Part shown: positions 46,393 to 55,414 of the stretch, piece by piece
Position numbering within the stretch: position 1 is the stretch's first letter
Layout: each line of letters opens with the position of its first letter
NCBI RefSeq assembly: GCF_004121075.1
Contig: NZ_RHLN01000153.1
Coordinates: forward strand, 1 to 60,554
Origin: Lutibacter sp. HS1-25
GTDB taxonomy: Bacteria; Bacteroidota; Bacteroidia; Flavobacteriales; Flavobacteriaceae
Direction of reading: 5' to 3'
DNA length: 60,554 nt
Notes under the pieces: generated by a model
Told to the model about the DNA's origin: nothing
The model's database searches: none
Seen by the model: only the letters and a program-made list of their open reading frames with translations
Translations under genes and position numbers: made by a program

Positions 46393-46417
46393 CACTCGCA
46401 ATTGATAAAGGAACAAT

Positions 46418-46490
46418 GACCTGGTAGCTCAGTTGGTAGAGCACCTCCCTTTTAAGGAGGTGGTCCTGGGTTCGAGCCCCAGCCCGGTCA
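46418..46490 (+). tRNA. tRNA-Lys (anticodon UUU)
   Basis: The cloverleaf is complete: acceptor GACCTGG pairs with CCCGGTC, the D-arm has AGCTCAGTTGGTAGAGC, the anticodon stem CCTCC/GGAGG holds loop CTTTTAA (TTT), and the T-arm has GGTTCGAGCC. CCA is not encoded. Confidence 0.97.
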
Positions 46491-46491
46491 C

Positions 46492-46526
46492 AAAAAAAGT
46501 TAAGCATTATGCTTAACTTTTTTTTT
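46492..46526 (+). terminator. Intrinsic terminator between tRNA-Lys and tRNA-Leu
   Basis: AAAAGTTAAGCA pairs with TGCTTAACTTTT (at least 12 bp), with a T run; it sits directly after tRNA-Lys. Confidence 0.85.
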
Positions 46527-46536
46527 ACACTATAAT

Positions 46537-46621
46537 GCGCACGTGGCGGAATTGGTAGACGCGCCAGCTTGAGGGGCTGGTATTCGCTTAGAATGTGGAA
46601 GTTCGAATCTTCTCGTGCGCA
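46537..46621 (+). tRNA. tRNA-Leu (anticodon GAG)
   Basis: An 85-nt class II tRNA. Acceptor GCGCACG pairs with CGTGCGC, the anticodon stem CCAGC/GCTGG encloses TTGAGGG (GAG), a long variable arm follows, and the T-arm has GTTCGAATC. CCA is not encoded. No perfect promoter signature lies between the preceding terminator and this tRNA. Confidence 0.97.
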
Positions 46622-47052
46622 CTTTAAAAAACAATTCTTTGTAGTTTCAAATTCTTAGAAACAATCCTGCTTTTTTTAAAATTGACTTTGTTTTACAACT
46701 TTTAAGCTTAGTTACAAAAATAATATATATCTAAAAACTTATTGAATAGTATAATTTTCAAGCCTCTTAATTGTAAATATTTCTTGCAACATTTTATACA
46801 ATTAATTTTCACTGAAGCTATTTTATAAAGATTTAGATAACAAAAACTAAAAAGACATTTCAGAATAACAAATTACAGCTATTTTAAGAGCATTTATTTA
46901 ATAAATACAGGGCTAAGTAACAAAATCTAATTTAATTGCATTACAACTAACAACTAAAGTAAAAATTTAGACTACACCTCTACATTTTTATTTGCATTGT
47001 AATAATGTTTTAAAAAATTTAATTATAAATTACAAGCCACTTTTGTTAACAT
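46622..47052. other. Gene-free AT-rich stretch after tRNA-Leu
   Basis: Roughly 430 bp without a supported reading frame, perfect promoter signature or strong hairpin. I see nothing functional in it. Confidence 0.6.
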
Positions 47053-47086
47053 AAAAAAAGCGTTTAAAATTTCTTTAAACGCTTTT
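47053..47086 (-). terminator. Intrinsic terminator after the GlmU-like gene
   Basis: AAAAGCGTTTAAA pairs with TTTAAACGCTTTT (13 bp, 5-nt loop); T7 follows on the minus strand. Confidence 0.9.
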
Positions 47087-47099
47087 ATATATTTCTAAA

Positions 47100-48275
47100 T
47101 TAAAACTTCCTATACTTTTCTGAAATTTTAAAAACATGCTCTAAAATACGTTCTTCAACTTCATCAAAAACTTCATTTTTGCGCTTCATAACTAAAATAG
47201 CAGTATCTTTTGCTTTATTTATTTGATATGTTGAAAACCCAGCTGCTCCACCCCAACTAAATGAAGGTATAAAGTTTCGAGGAAAATTACTACCATAAAT
47301 ATTAGCGCTTACACCAACAACTGTACCTGTGTTAAACATTGTATTTATAGCGCATTTAGAATGATCTCCCATAATTAAGCCACAAAACTGTAAACCAGTT
47401 TTTGCGAAATTTTCAGTCTCATAATTCCACAAACGAACTTCATCATAATTATTTTTCAGGTTCGAATTGTTAGAATCAGCGCCTATATTACACCACTCAC
47501 CTAAAACAGAATTACCTAAATAACCCTCATGACCTTTGCTACAACAGCCCGATAAAATTGAGTTGTTTACCTCGCCTCCAATAGTACATTTTGGACCAAC
47601 AGTAGTAGCTCCATAAATTTTAGAACCCATTTTTACTACAGAATGTTCTCCCAATGCAAAAGGCCCTCTAATAAGGCTCCCTTCCATAACTGTTGTATTT
47701 TTCCCTATGTAAATTGGACCATTAGAAGCATTTAAACTTGAAAAGAAAACTTGAGCACCCTCTTCAATAAAAATATTTTCTTTATTAATACAATGAACAT
47801 CTTTTGGGATTGGCTGAGACTTTCTTCCTTCTGTAATTAATTCAAAATCAGAAATTAAAGCTTCTTTATTTAAAGTAAATAAATCCCACGTATTTTTAAT
47901 TTGAAGTAAATTTTCATCAAACTCAAGCTGCTCATAAGAGTCAAAATCTATTTCATCCTGATCATCAGTGGTAAAAAAAGCAATAACTTCTTCACCTTTA
48001 AAAATAGCTTGATTTTTTTTCAGATTTTGTATTGCTTCAACCAATTCTAAAGTTGGTAAAAATGATGCATTTATCATTATATTCTGCTCCATTTCCACCA
48101 TTGGATATTTCTCTTCCAAATATTCTTCGGTAAGCGTAGTAGTACTTAAACCTAAATGCGTTTCCCATTTTTCACGAATAGTTAAAATTCCTATTCTTAA
48201 ATCGGCAACGGGTTTTGTATAAGTTAATGGTAACAATGAATTTCTAACTGTACCATCAAATAAAATATAGTTCAT
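47100..48275 (-). CDS. GlmU-like sugar nucleotidyltransferase/acyltransferase family protein
   Basis: A 391-aa cytoplasmic protein. An N-terminal GlmU-like nucleotidyltransferase-related domain (~1-160; LPLTYTKPVADLRIGILTI is a family marker) is joined to a C-terminal left-handed beta helix of hexapeptide repeats (~175-350; GPIYIGKNTTVMEGSLIRG, GEVNNSILSGCCSKGHEG). The alternative GlmU-type family of Bacteroidota fits in length and order; the expected role is in UDP-N-acetylglucosamine metabolism. ATG 48275 is used; an upstream in-frame start at 48293 overlaps the promoter. Confidence 0.85.
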   Translation of the reverse strand: MNYILFDGTVRNSLLPLTYTKPVADLRIGILTIREKWETHLGLSTTTLTEEYLEEKYPMVEMEQNIMINASFLPTLELVEAIQNLKKNQAIFKGEEVIAFFTTDDQDEIDFDSYEQLEFDENLLQIKNTWDLFTLNKEALISDFELITEGRKSQPIPKDVHCINKENIFIEEGAQVFFSSLNASNGPIYIGKNTTVMEGSLIRGPFALGEHSVVKMGSKIYGATTVGPKCTIGGEVNNSILSGCCSKGHEGYLGNSVLGEWCNIGADSNNSNLKNNYDEVRLWNYETENFAKTGLQFCGLIMGDHSKCAINTMFNTGTVVGVSANIYGSNFPRNFIPSFSWGGAAGFSTYQINKAKDTAILVMKRKNEVFDEVEERILEHVFKISEKYRKF

Positions 48276-48290
48276 AGTAAATATTTTACG

Positions 48291-48321
48291 CAAATGTACA
48301 GCAAGTTTTTACTTTTTCAAA
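48291..48321 (-). promoter_or_regulatory. Full promoter (TTTG, 19 bp, TACATTTG) for the GlmU-like gene
   Basis: On the minus strand the -33 TTTG is 48318-48321 and the -7 TACATTTG is 48291-48298, 16 bp from the ATG; it rules out the upstream start at 48293. Confidence 0.75.
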
Positions 48322-48339
48322 TGAAAAAAGGAATTGTAT

Positions 48340-48714
48340 TTAAATGATTTTAGATTCTTTTAAATAATTTTCAATTGTATCTGCTGCATCTAAACATGCA
48401 TTAAGAGTTCCAATTCCAGTACAGTAACCACCGTTTATTTGGTCGTTTTTACACTTTATTGCTGAAATTTCTATTTTTTTAAAATTTTCATCAATTTCAA
48501 CACATTGATTGTACAATTCTCCAATTGTTGCATTTACAGCAAATTCTACATTATTGGTTAATAAAAAACCTTTTAAATAGTTTTCGATAGCAAACTGTGA
48601 ATTTTTACATGCTGAATAGCTTACGATATCTTCAGATGGTTTATTTAAAGCGTCTTTTGCCAATTCTAACTTTCTACTTCCTTCATTTAAAAAGGCTTGT
48701 GATCTTGAACTCAT
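48340..48714 (-). CDS. Stand-alone HEPN-domain-like protein
   Basis: A 124-aa, mostly helical protein resembling HEPN domains (FLNEGSRKLELAKDALNKPS, then CKNSQFAIENYLKGFLL, ~45). The RNase motif of toxic HEPN proteins (R-x4-6-H) is absent; the protein contains no His at all. No MNT nucleotidyltransferase partner lies beside it, so a classical toxin-antitoxin pair is unlikely. The start is ATG 48714 (MSSRSQAFLNEG); an upstream ATG adds 11 residues overlapping a terminator. It lies downstream of the PFOR gene on the same strand, separated by a terminator. Confidence 0.7.
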   Translation of the reverse strand: MSSRSQAFLNEGSRKLELAKDALNKPSEDIVSYSACKNSQFAIENYLKGFLLTNNVEFAVNATIGELYNQCVEIDENFKKIEISAIKCKNDQINGGYCTGIGTLNACLDAADTIENYLKESKII

Positions 48715-48732
48715 TTCAATAATTTTTATAGT

Positions 48733-48768
48733 TAAAAAAAGTGCCAAATATAGATATACTTGGCACTT
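48733..48768 (-). terminator. Intrinsic terminator after the PFOR gene
   Basis: AAGTGCCAA pairs with T-TGGCACTT (9 bp); a T7 run follows on the minus strand, directly before the HEPN-like gene. Confidence 0.8.
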
Positions 48769-48782
48769 AATAAAAGGAATTA

Positions 48783-51700
48783 TTATAAATTTTTATAAAG
48801 TTCTAAACGTTCCCATTGTGTATCAACTTCTTCTTGAGCTTTTCCTAAAAGAACTCCTGCTAATTCAGGGTTGTCTTTAAGAACTCTTGTAAATCTAGTT
48901 TCAGTATACATAAACTCTTCAAGAGGTGCTGCAGGAGCTTTAGAATCTAATCTAAATTTCTTTCCTTTTTCTGATAAAGGATTGAATCTAAATAATGGCC
49001 AGTAACCAGTTTCAACAGCTTTCTCTTGGTGTAAAGTTCCGTCTTTTAAGTCGTAACCGTGTTCACCACAATGAGAATAAGCAATAATTAATGATGGTCC
49101 TGGATAAGCTTGTGCTTCTTCAATTGCTTTTAATGTTTGGTTATCTTTTGCACCAATTGCAATTTGAGCAACATAAACATTACCGTAAGAAACTGCTTGT
49201 AAAGCTAAACTTTTCTTAGAAGTTAATTTACCATTCATTGCAAATTTAGCACTTGCACCCATTGGAGTAGATTTAGAAGCTTGTCCACCTGTATTAGAGT
49301 AAACTTCAGTATCCATTACTAAGATATTGATATTTTCTCCTGAAGAGAATAAATGATCTAAACCACCGTAACCAATATCATAAGCCCAACCGTCACCACC
49401 AAAGATCCAAACGTCTTTTTTACGTAAGTATTCAGAAAGGTTTCTAAGTTTTTTTGCATCGTAAGAATCAAGTTTATCTAAAATAGCATTTACTTCTTCA
49501 ATTTGATTTAATTTTTGCTCTTTTAAAGTCTCATCAGTTTCAGCATTGTTAAGAATATCGTTAACCAATGCGCTACCAATTTCATTTTCTAAAGTTTTTA
49601 ATAAATCAACAGCTATTTCTTGTTTTTTAGATAATGCCAATCTCATACCTAAACCAAACTCAGCATTGTCTTCAAATAATGAGTTTGCCCAAGCTGGTCC
49701 GTGTCCTGCTTTATTTGTTGTATAAGGTGTAGTTGGTAAGTTACCACCATAAATTGATGAACAACCTGTTGCATTTGCAATTAACATACTATCACCAAAC
49801 AATTGGGTAATCATTTTAATATATGGTGTTTCACCACAACCAGAACAAGCACCTGAGAACTCAAATAATGGTTGTAAAAATTGTGAACCTTTTACTGTTG
49901 ATGTTACCAATTTTTTTCTATCGTAATCTGGTAATTCAATAAAGTAATCCCAATTTGCATTTTCAACTTTTTCTACATCACGTTTTTCAGCTAAGTTAAT
50001 TGCAAATGTATTTGGAACCTCTTTGCTTTCAGCTGGACAAACAGCAACACAAAGATCACATCCTGTACAATCTTCAGGAGAAACTTGTAATACATAACTT
50101 TCTGTTTTGCTATCAAAAGGTCTACCTTTAGCTGGTACATGTTTTAAAGATGCAGGAGCATTGGCTAATATATCGTTAGAAACAACTTTAGCTCTAATTG
50201 CAGCGTGAGGACAAATAGCAACACATTTATTACATTGTGTACAAATATCTGCATCATCCCAAGTTGGTACAAATGTTGCGATACCACGTTTTTCATATTG
50301 TGTAGTTCCTGTTGGGAAAGTTCCGTCTGCTGGGAATGCACTTACTGGTAAAGAATCACCATTACCTGCTAAAATAGTTCCTAACACATCTTTTACAAAA
50401 GGACTTAAATTGCCTGTCATTAAAGGCATTAAACCATCTTGATTGGTTGTATGACGAGGGTACTCTACTTTTTGAAGATTTTCTAAAGATTTATCAACAG
50501 CGTTAAAGTTCATTTGCACAATCTTATCTCCTTTATGAGAATATGATTTTACAATAGCAGCTTTAATTTTAGCGATAGCTTCATCTTTAGGTAAAACACC
50601 TGAAATAGCAAAGAAACAAGTCTGCAATACTGTATTAGTACGTTTTCCTAATTTTGCTTCAAGAGCCACTTTAGTAGCGTCAATTACATAAAATTCAACA
50701 TTTTTATCAATAATTGCTTTTTGAATTACACTTGGTAATTCTGCCCAAATTTTATATTTAGAGTGTGGAGTATTTAATAAAAATGTACCACCATCTTTCA
50801 TGTTTTTAAGAATATCGTATTCGTACACAAAATTTGGTTGGTGACAACCTATAAAATTAGCTTTGTTAATTAAATAGCTAGAGTAAATTGGCTCTGGACC
50901 AAAACGCAAATGTGAAATAGTTTGTGCACCTGCTTTTTTAGAGTCATATACAAAATATCCTTGAACGTAATTATCAGTTGTTTCACCAATAATTTTAATT
51001 GAGTTTTTATTAGCACCTACAGTACCATCAGACCCTAAACCATAGAACATACAGTTAAATGTATTCTTTTTAGTTTGGAAATAAGGGTTAATTGGTAAAC
51101 TTGTAAATGTAACATCATCATTAATACCAACTGTAAAATGATTTTTTGGTTTTTCATTTTCCAATTCATCATAAATACCTTTTACCATAGCTGGTGTAAA
51201 TTCTTTTGAAGAAAGACCATAGCGACCACCAACAATAGATGGCATAGCAATTCCTTTTTCAACATAAGTAGTTACTACATCTAAATATAAAGGATCTCCT
51301 GTAGCACCTGGTTCTTTAGTTCTATCTAATACAGCTACTTTTTTTACTGTATCTGGCATTTCAGCTAAGAAATCTTCCATAGAGAAAGGACGGTATAAAC
51401 GCACGAATAAAGCACCTACTTTTTCGCCTTTTTCAACCATTGTATCTACAGTTTCTCTAACTGGACCTTCACCAGAACCCATAATTACAACTACTTTTTC
51501 AGCTTCTGGATGTCCTATATAATAAAATAAACTATACTTTCTACCTGTATGTTGATAGAATTCATCCATAGTTTCTTTTACAATTCCTGGTACTTTTTCA
51601 TAAAAAGGATTACAAGCCTCACGAGCTTGGAAAAATACATCTGGATTTTGAGCTGTTCCTTTAATTGAAGGATTGTTAGAATCTAATGCGCGTTTTCTGT

Positions 51701-52313
51701 GCTTCATTACTTCTTCTTCAGGCATCATTGTTTTGATAACATCTGTAGGAATCGCATCAATTTTAGAAATTTCATGTGAAGTTCTAAATCCATCAAAAAT
51801 ATTCATAAATGGAACTCTACTTTTTAAAGTTGCCACTTGAGAAATCAAAGCAAAATCATGTGCTTCTTGTACACTTCCTGCAAATAACATTGCATAACCA
51901 GTTTGACGAGCAGACATTACATCAGAATGATCTCCAAAAATAGACAATGCATGTGTAGCTAATGTTCTAGCCGCAACATGAATAACATTAGGCAATAATT
52001 CACCTGCTATTTTATACATATTTGGAATCATTAATAATAATCCCTGAGATGCTGTAAATGTTGTTGTTAAAGCTCCAGTTACCAATGAACCATGAACAGT
52101 TCCTGCGGCTCCAGCCTCACTTTGCATTTCAACAATTCTAGGTACATTGTTCCAAATGTTCTTTTTACCTTTAGCACTATACACATCTACATGTTCACCC
52201 ATTGGTGATGCAGGTGTAATTGGATAAATAGCACAAACTTCATTTGTTTTGTGAGCAACAATAGCTACAGCTTCATTAGCATCACAAATTAATTTTGTTT
52301 TCTCTTCTTTCAT
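48783..52313 (-). CDS. nifJ: Pyruvate:ferredoxin (flavodoxin) oxidoreductase
   Basis: A 1176-aa single-chain enzyme oxidising pyruvate to acetyl-CoA and CO2 with reduction of ferredoxin. The domains are in the usual order: pyruvate-binding N-terminus (YPITPASPMGEHVD, ~20), a second core domain, a CoA/gamma domain (~430-630), a two-cluster ferredoxin domain (CTQCNKCVAICP, ~691; CTGCDLCVAVCP, ~751) and the thiamine pyrophosphate domain (FSGACSGCGETPY, ~820; IFGGDGWAYDIGYGG, ~975; MDTEVYSNTGGQ). It is full length with all expected Cys. Oxygen-sensitive; it suggests microaerobic or anaerobic metabolism or ferredoxin-dependent biosynthesis. Confidence 0.97.
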   Translation of the reverse strand: MKEEKTKLICDANEAVAIVAHKTNEVCAIYPITPASPMGEHVDVYSAKGKKNIWNNVPRIVEMQSEAGAAGTVHGSLVTGALTTTFTASQGLLLMIPNMYKIAGELLPNVIHVAARTLATHALSIFGDHSDVMSARQTGYAMLFAGSVQEAHDFALISQVATLKSRVPFMNIFDGFRTSHEISKIDAIPTDVIKTMMPEEEVMKHRKRALDSNNPSIKGTAQNPDVFFQAREACNPFYEKVPGIVKETMDEFYQHTGRKYSLFYYIGHPEAEKVVVIMGSGEGPVRETVDTMVEKGEKVGALFVRLYRPFSMEDFLAEMPDTVKKVAVLDRTKEPGATGDPLYLDVVTTYVEKGIAMPSIVGGRYGLSSKEFTPAMVKGIYDELENEKPKNHFTVGINDDVTFTSLPINPYFQTKKNTFNCMFYGLGSDGTVGANKNSIKIIGETTDNYVQGYFVYDSKKAGAQTISHLRFGPEPIYSSYLINKANFIGCHQPNFVYEYDILKNMKDGGTFLLNTPHSKYKIWAELPSVIQKAIIDKNVEFYVIDATKVALEAKLGKRTNTVLQTCFFAISGVLPKDEAIAKIKAAIVKSYSHKGDKIVQMNFNAVDKSLENLQKVEYPRHTTNQDGLMPLMTGNLSPFVKDVLGTILAGNGDSLPVSAFPADGTFPTGTTQYEKRGIATFVPTWDDADICTQCNKCVAICPHAAIRAKVVSNDILANAPASLKHVPAKGRPFDSKTESYVLQVSPEDCTGCDLCVAVCPAESKEVPNTFAINLAEKRDVEKVENANWDYFIELPDYDRKKLVTSTVKGSQFLQPLFEFSGACSGCGETPYIKMITQLFGDSMLIANATGCSSIYGGNLPTTPYTTNKAGHGPAWANSLFEDNAEFGLGMRLALSKKQEIAVDLLKTLENEIGSALVNDILNNAETDETLKEQKLNQIEEVNAILDKLDSYDAKKLRNLSEYLRKKDVWIFGGDGWAYDIGYGGLDHLFSSGENINILVMDTEVYSNTGGQASKSTPMGASAKFAMNGKLTSKKSLALQAVSYGNVYVAQIAIGAKDNQTLKAIEEAQAYPGPSLIIAYSHCGEHGYDLKDGTLHQEKAVETGYWPLFRFNPLSEKGKKFRLDSKAPAAPLEEFMYTETRFTRVLKDNPELAGVLLGKAQEEVDTQWERLELYKNL

Positions 52314-52759
52314 TATACTTATAGGTTTACACTTAATAATTTATAAAATTGATATTAAAAATTGAAAAGTATTACAAACAATGTAATTGCATTTTAATTT
52401 TCAATATGGTAAAATTATATGTTTTAAGTAAAAAATATAATGACATATGTCAGTAAAAAATAGCCATTTACTATTTAGAAACATTTAAAATAAACATTAC
52501 AAATACCTGCAAAACAAAAGGTTAACCAATGTAATAAACCAATCAAACATAGTTATGTAACAAAATTAGCATATAATTAACTTAAAGTTTAAGGCTAAAG
52601 ACCTGTTAAAACTTTAAAAAAGCAACATTTACATATAATTGAATTTATTGCTATTAAAAAACAATAAACTAATAAAAAAGAAACATGTAATATAAGGTAA
52701 TATTATAAAGCGTAAAATAGTTGAAATAGCATTTTACTTTTTGAAGTAATTATAAAGAA

Positions 52760-52834
52760 GCAGCCGCAATAACTTACGAGAAAATTGTCGTCCCCACAAC
52801 GGTAGTAAATCTATAAGTCAATTCTTACGGCTGC
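52760..52834. ncRNA. Candidate structured RNA or recombination site
   Basis: GCAGCCG (52760-52766) pairs with CGGCTGC (52828-52834). Inside, ACTTA (52772-52776) pairs with TAAGT (52814-52818), and TTGT with ACAA encloses CGTCCCC. The block is GC-rich in an otherwise ~20% GC stretch. Strand and function are unknown; no TAnnTTTG promoter fits on either side. Confidence 0.35.
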
Positions 52835-53080
52835 AAATACTTTAAATTTATAAATTATATTGATATTTTATAAAATATTCACACAATAAAACACTTCAAA
52901 AAAAAATAAATTATGCTTTGGTAAATTTTGGGGTAAAATTGGGGCAGTGTTATTAAATAAAAAATTAAATATTCATTTTACAATAAAGAATTATTTAAGA
53001 TTTCTACAAATCTATAAAATTTTATTTTATTATTCTAAAATAAAAATAAATAATATCATTTTTATTACCTGATTTTAATA

Positions 53081-53135
53081 AAAAAAACGTAAAATACTGA
53101 ATACCAATAGGAATATACAGTGTTTTACGTTTTTA
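53081..53135 (-). terminator. Terminator hairpin after aroC
   Basis: AAAAACGTAAAATACTG pairs with CAGTGTTTTACGTTTTT (17 bp with one G-T wobble); runs of A and T flank it. Confidence 0.85.
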
Positions 53136-53226
53136 AAAAATTTATTTTAATATAATAATTAATAAAAAAATAGCTTTAAAAAGCAACAAAAAATAAAATA
53201 TTACTTAAAACAATAAACCATTTTTT

Positions 53227-54288
53227 TTAAAAACTACTTTTAGCATTTAGTAACATAAAATCAGTAATTACCATAGCTGCTAATGCTTCAACAATTGGTA
53301 CTGCTCTAGGTACAACACAAGGATCGTGACGCCCCTTACCTATCATTTCAACAATATTTCCATCTTTATCAATTGTTGATTGCGCCTGCATAATTGTTGC
53401 AACAGGTTTAAATGCTACTCTAAAGTAAATATCCATTCCGTTACTAATTCCTCCTTGAATACCACCTGAAAGATTTGTTTTTGTTGATCCATCTGAATTG
53501 AAAATATCATTGTGTTCACTTCCTTTCATTTTAGCACCACAAAAACCACTTCCATATTCAAAGCCTTTTACTGCATTTATAGAAAGCATTGCTTTGCCCA
53601 ATTGCGCATGTAATTTATCGAAAATAGGTTCACCCAAACCAACAGGTACATTTTGAATTACACAAGTAACAGTACCTCCAATTGTATCGCCTTGCTTTTT
53701 AATTTCATTAATACGTTGAATCATTTTTTCAGCAGCAACATCGTCTGGACAACGAACAATATTGTTTTCAGCATTATCTAAATCAACCGATTGATAAGGT
53801 TTTTCCATAAAAATATCACCTACTGAAGAAGTAAAAGCATTGATTTTTATAGAAGGAATAGCTTGTTTTGCAACCGCACCTCCTACTACCCAGTTGGCTG
53901 TTTCACGCGCTGAAGTTCTTCCTCCACCTCTATAATCTCGTACACCATATTTTTTATCATACGTATAATCAGCATGAGATGGGCGATATGAATCTTTTAT
54001 ATGAGAATAATCATTAGAACGTTGATGCACATTTTCAATAATAAACCCTATAGAAGCTCCTGTAGTTTTTCCTTCAAAAATACCCGATAAAAAACGAACT
54101 TCATCTGGTTCTTTTCTTTGTGTTACAATTTTAGACTGTCCAGGTTTTCTTCTATCCAATTCATTTTGAATGGCTTTAAAATCAAGTTCAATTCCTGCTG
54201 GGCAGCCATCAATTACACCTCCAATAGCTTCGCCATGAGACTCTCCAAAAGTTGTTATAGTAAATATTTTTCCGAATGAATTAGCCAT
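53227..54288 (-). CDS. aroC: Chorismate synthase
   Basis: A 353-aa enzyme making chorismate from EPSP with reduced FMN. Signature segments are [20 protein letters not shown] (N-terminus), [19 protein letters not shown] (~47), [20 protein letters not shown] (~120), [14 protein letters not shown] (~230) and [19 protein letters not shown] (~318). All catalytic landmarks are present. It has its own promoter element upstream and a strong terminator downstream, so it is monocistronic. Confidence 0.97.
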   Translation of the reverse strand: MANSFGKIFTITTFGESHGEAIGGVIDGCPAGIELDFKAIQNELDRRKPGQSKIVTQRKEPDEVRFLSGIFEGKTTGASIGFIIENVHQRSNDYSHIKDSYRPSHADYTYDKKYGVRDYRGGGRTSARETANWVVGGAVAKQAIPSIKINAFTSSVGDIFMEKPYQSVDLDNAENNIVRCPDDVAAEKMIQRINEIKKQGDTIGGTVTCVIQNVPVGLGEPIFDKLHAQLGKAMLSINAVKGFEYGSGFCGAKMKGSEHNDIFNSDGSTKTNLSGGIQGGISNGMDIYFRVAFKPVATIMQAQSTIDKDGNIVEMIGKGRHDPCVVPRAVPIVEALAAMVITDFMLLNAKSSF

Positions 54289-54305
54289 ATTTTTATTTTA
54301 AGCCA

Positions 54306-54313
54306 CAAATGTA
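54306..54313 (-). promoter_or_regulatory. -7 promoter element TACATTTG for aroC
   Basis: A perfect TAnnTTTG on the minus strand, 18 bp before the ATG. Confidence 0.55.
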
Positions 54314-54357
54314 AAAAAAGAATTTTATTGAGGGTAGATATATTTGTTGAAATAAAT

Positions 54358-55110
54358 TTAAAAAAACCACAATTTTATTGCAAAAACTACAACCATAATA
54401 ATTAAAAAGTTTTTAACCAACCTATCACCCTTTTTAACAGACCATCTACTTGCAAACCAGCCACCAGAAGCATTTCCTATGGCTAAAATCAATCCTTTTT
54501 GCCAGTCAATAGTATCGTTATAAGCAAAGACTACAACCGCAGACACCGTGTAAATGAGTGCTACAGTTACCTTTATAGCATTACTTTTAACCAATGAAAT
54601 ATTATTTACAGTAGACAATATAAAAAGCATTATAAATCCAACACCCGCCTGGATAAAACCTCCATAAACTCCTACAAAAAAGAATAAAAAAATACTCAAC
54701 CATAGATACTTACCTGTAGTTTTTTCTATTTTAATTAAATTCTTAGCTTTAGGTTTAAGCACCATTAAAATTACTACCAGAACCATTATTACAGCTAAAA
54801 TCTTATTAAATGCTTCACCTTTTATATCTACGGCAATTTGAGCACCTAAAACAGCTCCAAACAAAGCTGAAATACCAACATAAATACTAAAAGGAAATGT
54901 AACAACACCTCTACTTTTAAAACCTGCAGTGGTAAAAATGTTTTGAAAAAGAATTCCGATTCGATTTGTCCCATTTGCAATATTTGGTGGTAATCCTAAA
55001 AAAATAAGTATAGGTAATGTTAATAAAGAGCCACCTCCAGCTATTGTATTTATGGTTCCTGCTATAAAACCAACTAAAATTAATACAACTATTTCTATTG
55101 TAAAATCCAT
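54358..55110 (-). CDS. TauE/SafE family sulfite/anion exporter-like permease
   Basis: A 250-aa inner-membrane protein with about eight helices. The TauE/SafE signature GFIAGTINTIAGGGSLLTLPILIFLGLPPNIANGTNR begins near residue 12, and its half-repeat GVYGGFIQAGVGFIMLF lies near 150. Substrates in the family include sulfite, sulfoacetate and other organic anions; the substrate here is unknown. ATG 55110 is chosen because the promoter element lies at 55127-55134, inside the longer reading frame. It is divergent from tRNA-Ser. Confidence 0.88.
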   Translation of the reverse strand: MDFTIEIVVLILVGFIAGTINTIAGGGSLLTLPILIFLGLPPNIANGTNRIGILFQNIFTTAGFKSRGVVTFPFSIYVGISALFGAVLGAQIAVDIKGEAFNKILAVIMVLVVILMVLKPKAKNLIKIEKTTGKYLWLSIFLFFFVGVYGGFIQAGVGFIMLFILSTVNNISLVKSNAIKVTVALIYTVSAVVVFAYNDTIDWQKGLILAIGNASGGWFASRWSVKKGDRLVKNFLIIMVVVFAIKLWFF

Positions 55111-55126
55111 GTAATAAATTGATTTA

Positions 55127-55134
55127 CAAATGTA
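55127..55134 (-). promoter_or_regulatory. -7 promoter element TACATTTG for the TauE/SafE gene
   Basis: A perfect TAnnTTTG on the minus strand, 17 bp before ATG 55110; it supports the short start. Confidence 0.55.
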
Positions 55135-55177
55135 TTTTAAAATAATTAAAAATATTAAGAAAAAAAGTGACAAAAAG

Positions 55178-55209
55178 TTTGAGAGAAACAAAAAAGCGTA
55201 TTATATTTG
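55178..55209 (+). promoter_or_regulatory. Full promoter (TTTG, 20 bp, TATATTTG) for tRNA-Ser
   Basis: The -33 TTTG (55178-55181) and -7 TATATTTG (55202-55209) lie 10 bp before the tRNA. Confidence 0.8.
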
Positions 55210-55219
55210 CAACCGCTAA

Positions 55220-55304
55220 GGAGAAATGGCAGAGTGGTCGAATGCGGCAGTCTTGAAAACTGTTGAGGGTCACACCTCCGGGGGTTCGAATCCCTCTTTC
55301 TCCG
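55220..55304 (+). tRNA. tRNA-Ser (anticodon UGA)
   Basis: An 85-nt class II tRNA. Acceptor GGAGAAA pairs with TTTCTCC, the anticodon loop CTTGAAA holds TGA, a long variable arm follows, and the T-arm has GGTTCGAATCC. CCA is not encoded. Its 3' half faces an integrase gene, the usual layout for a tRNA-targeted integrative element. Confidence 0.97.
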
Positions 55305-55327
55305 CTAAGAGAATAACAATTCTCACC

Positions 55328-55360
55328 AAAAGCCCATAAATGTTATGTTTATGGGCTTTT
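55328..55360 (+). terminator. Intrinsic terminator after tRNA-Ser
   Basis: AAAAGCCCATAAA pairs with TTTATGGGCTTTT (13 bp, 7-nt loop) and a T tail. Confidence 0.9.
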
Positions 55361-55414
55361 TCATTTTACCAACTTACCAATAAATACCATCTAAACACAT
55401 ATAAAAAGGGGCTA

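Larger units (their letters stand above)
52314..53226. other. 0.9-kb gene-free region between aroC and the PFOR gene
   Basis: No supported reading frame on either strand. It contains a plus-strand terminator-like hairpin (GTAAAAT with ATTTTAC then T5, 52712-52742) with no gene in front, the structured block at 52760-52834, an all-AT 16-bp palindrome (52863-52878), two TTGGGG boxes 11 bp apart (52928-52944) and the aroC terminator. It could be the long PFOR upstream region or the scar of a lost element. Confidence 0.5.

Noticed and set aside
48340-48714. HEPN/MNT toxin-antitoxin pair
   Set aside because: No MNT gene is adjacent, and the HEPN RNase motif and all histidines are absent.
52754-52770. 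GAAGCAGCC recalls the conserved loop of SRP RNA
   Set aside because: The partner signature (AGGTC and GGAAGG) is missing and the surrounding fold does not match domain IV of 4.5S RNA.
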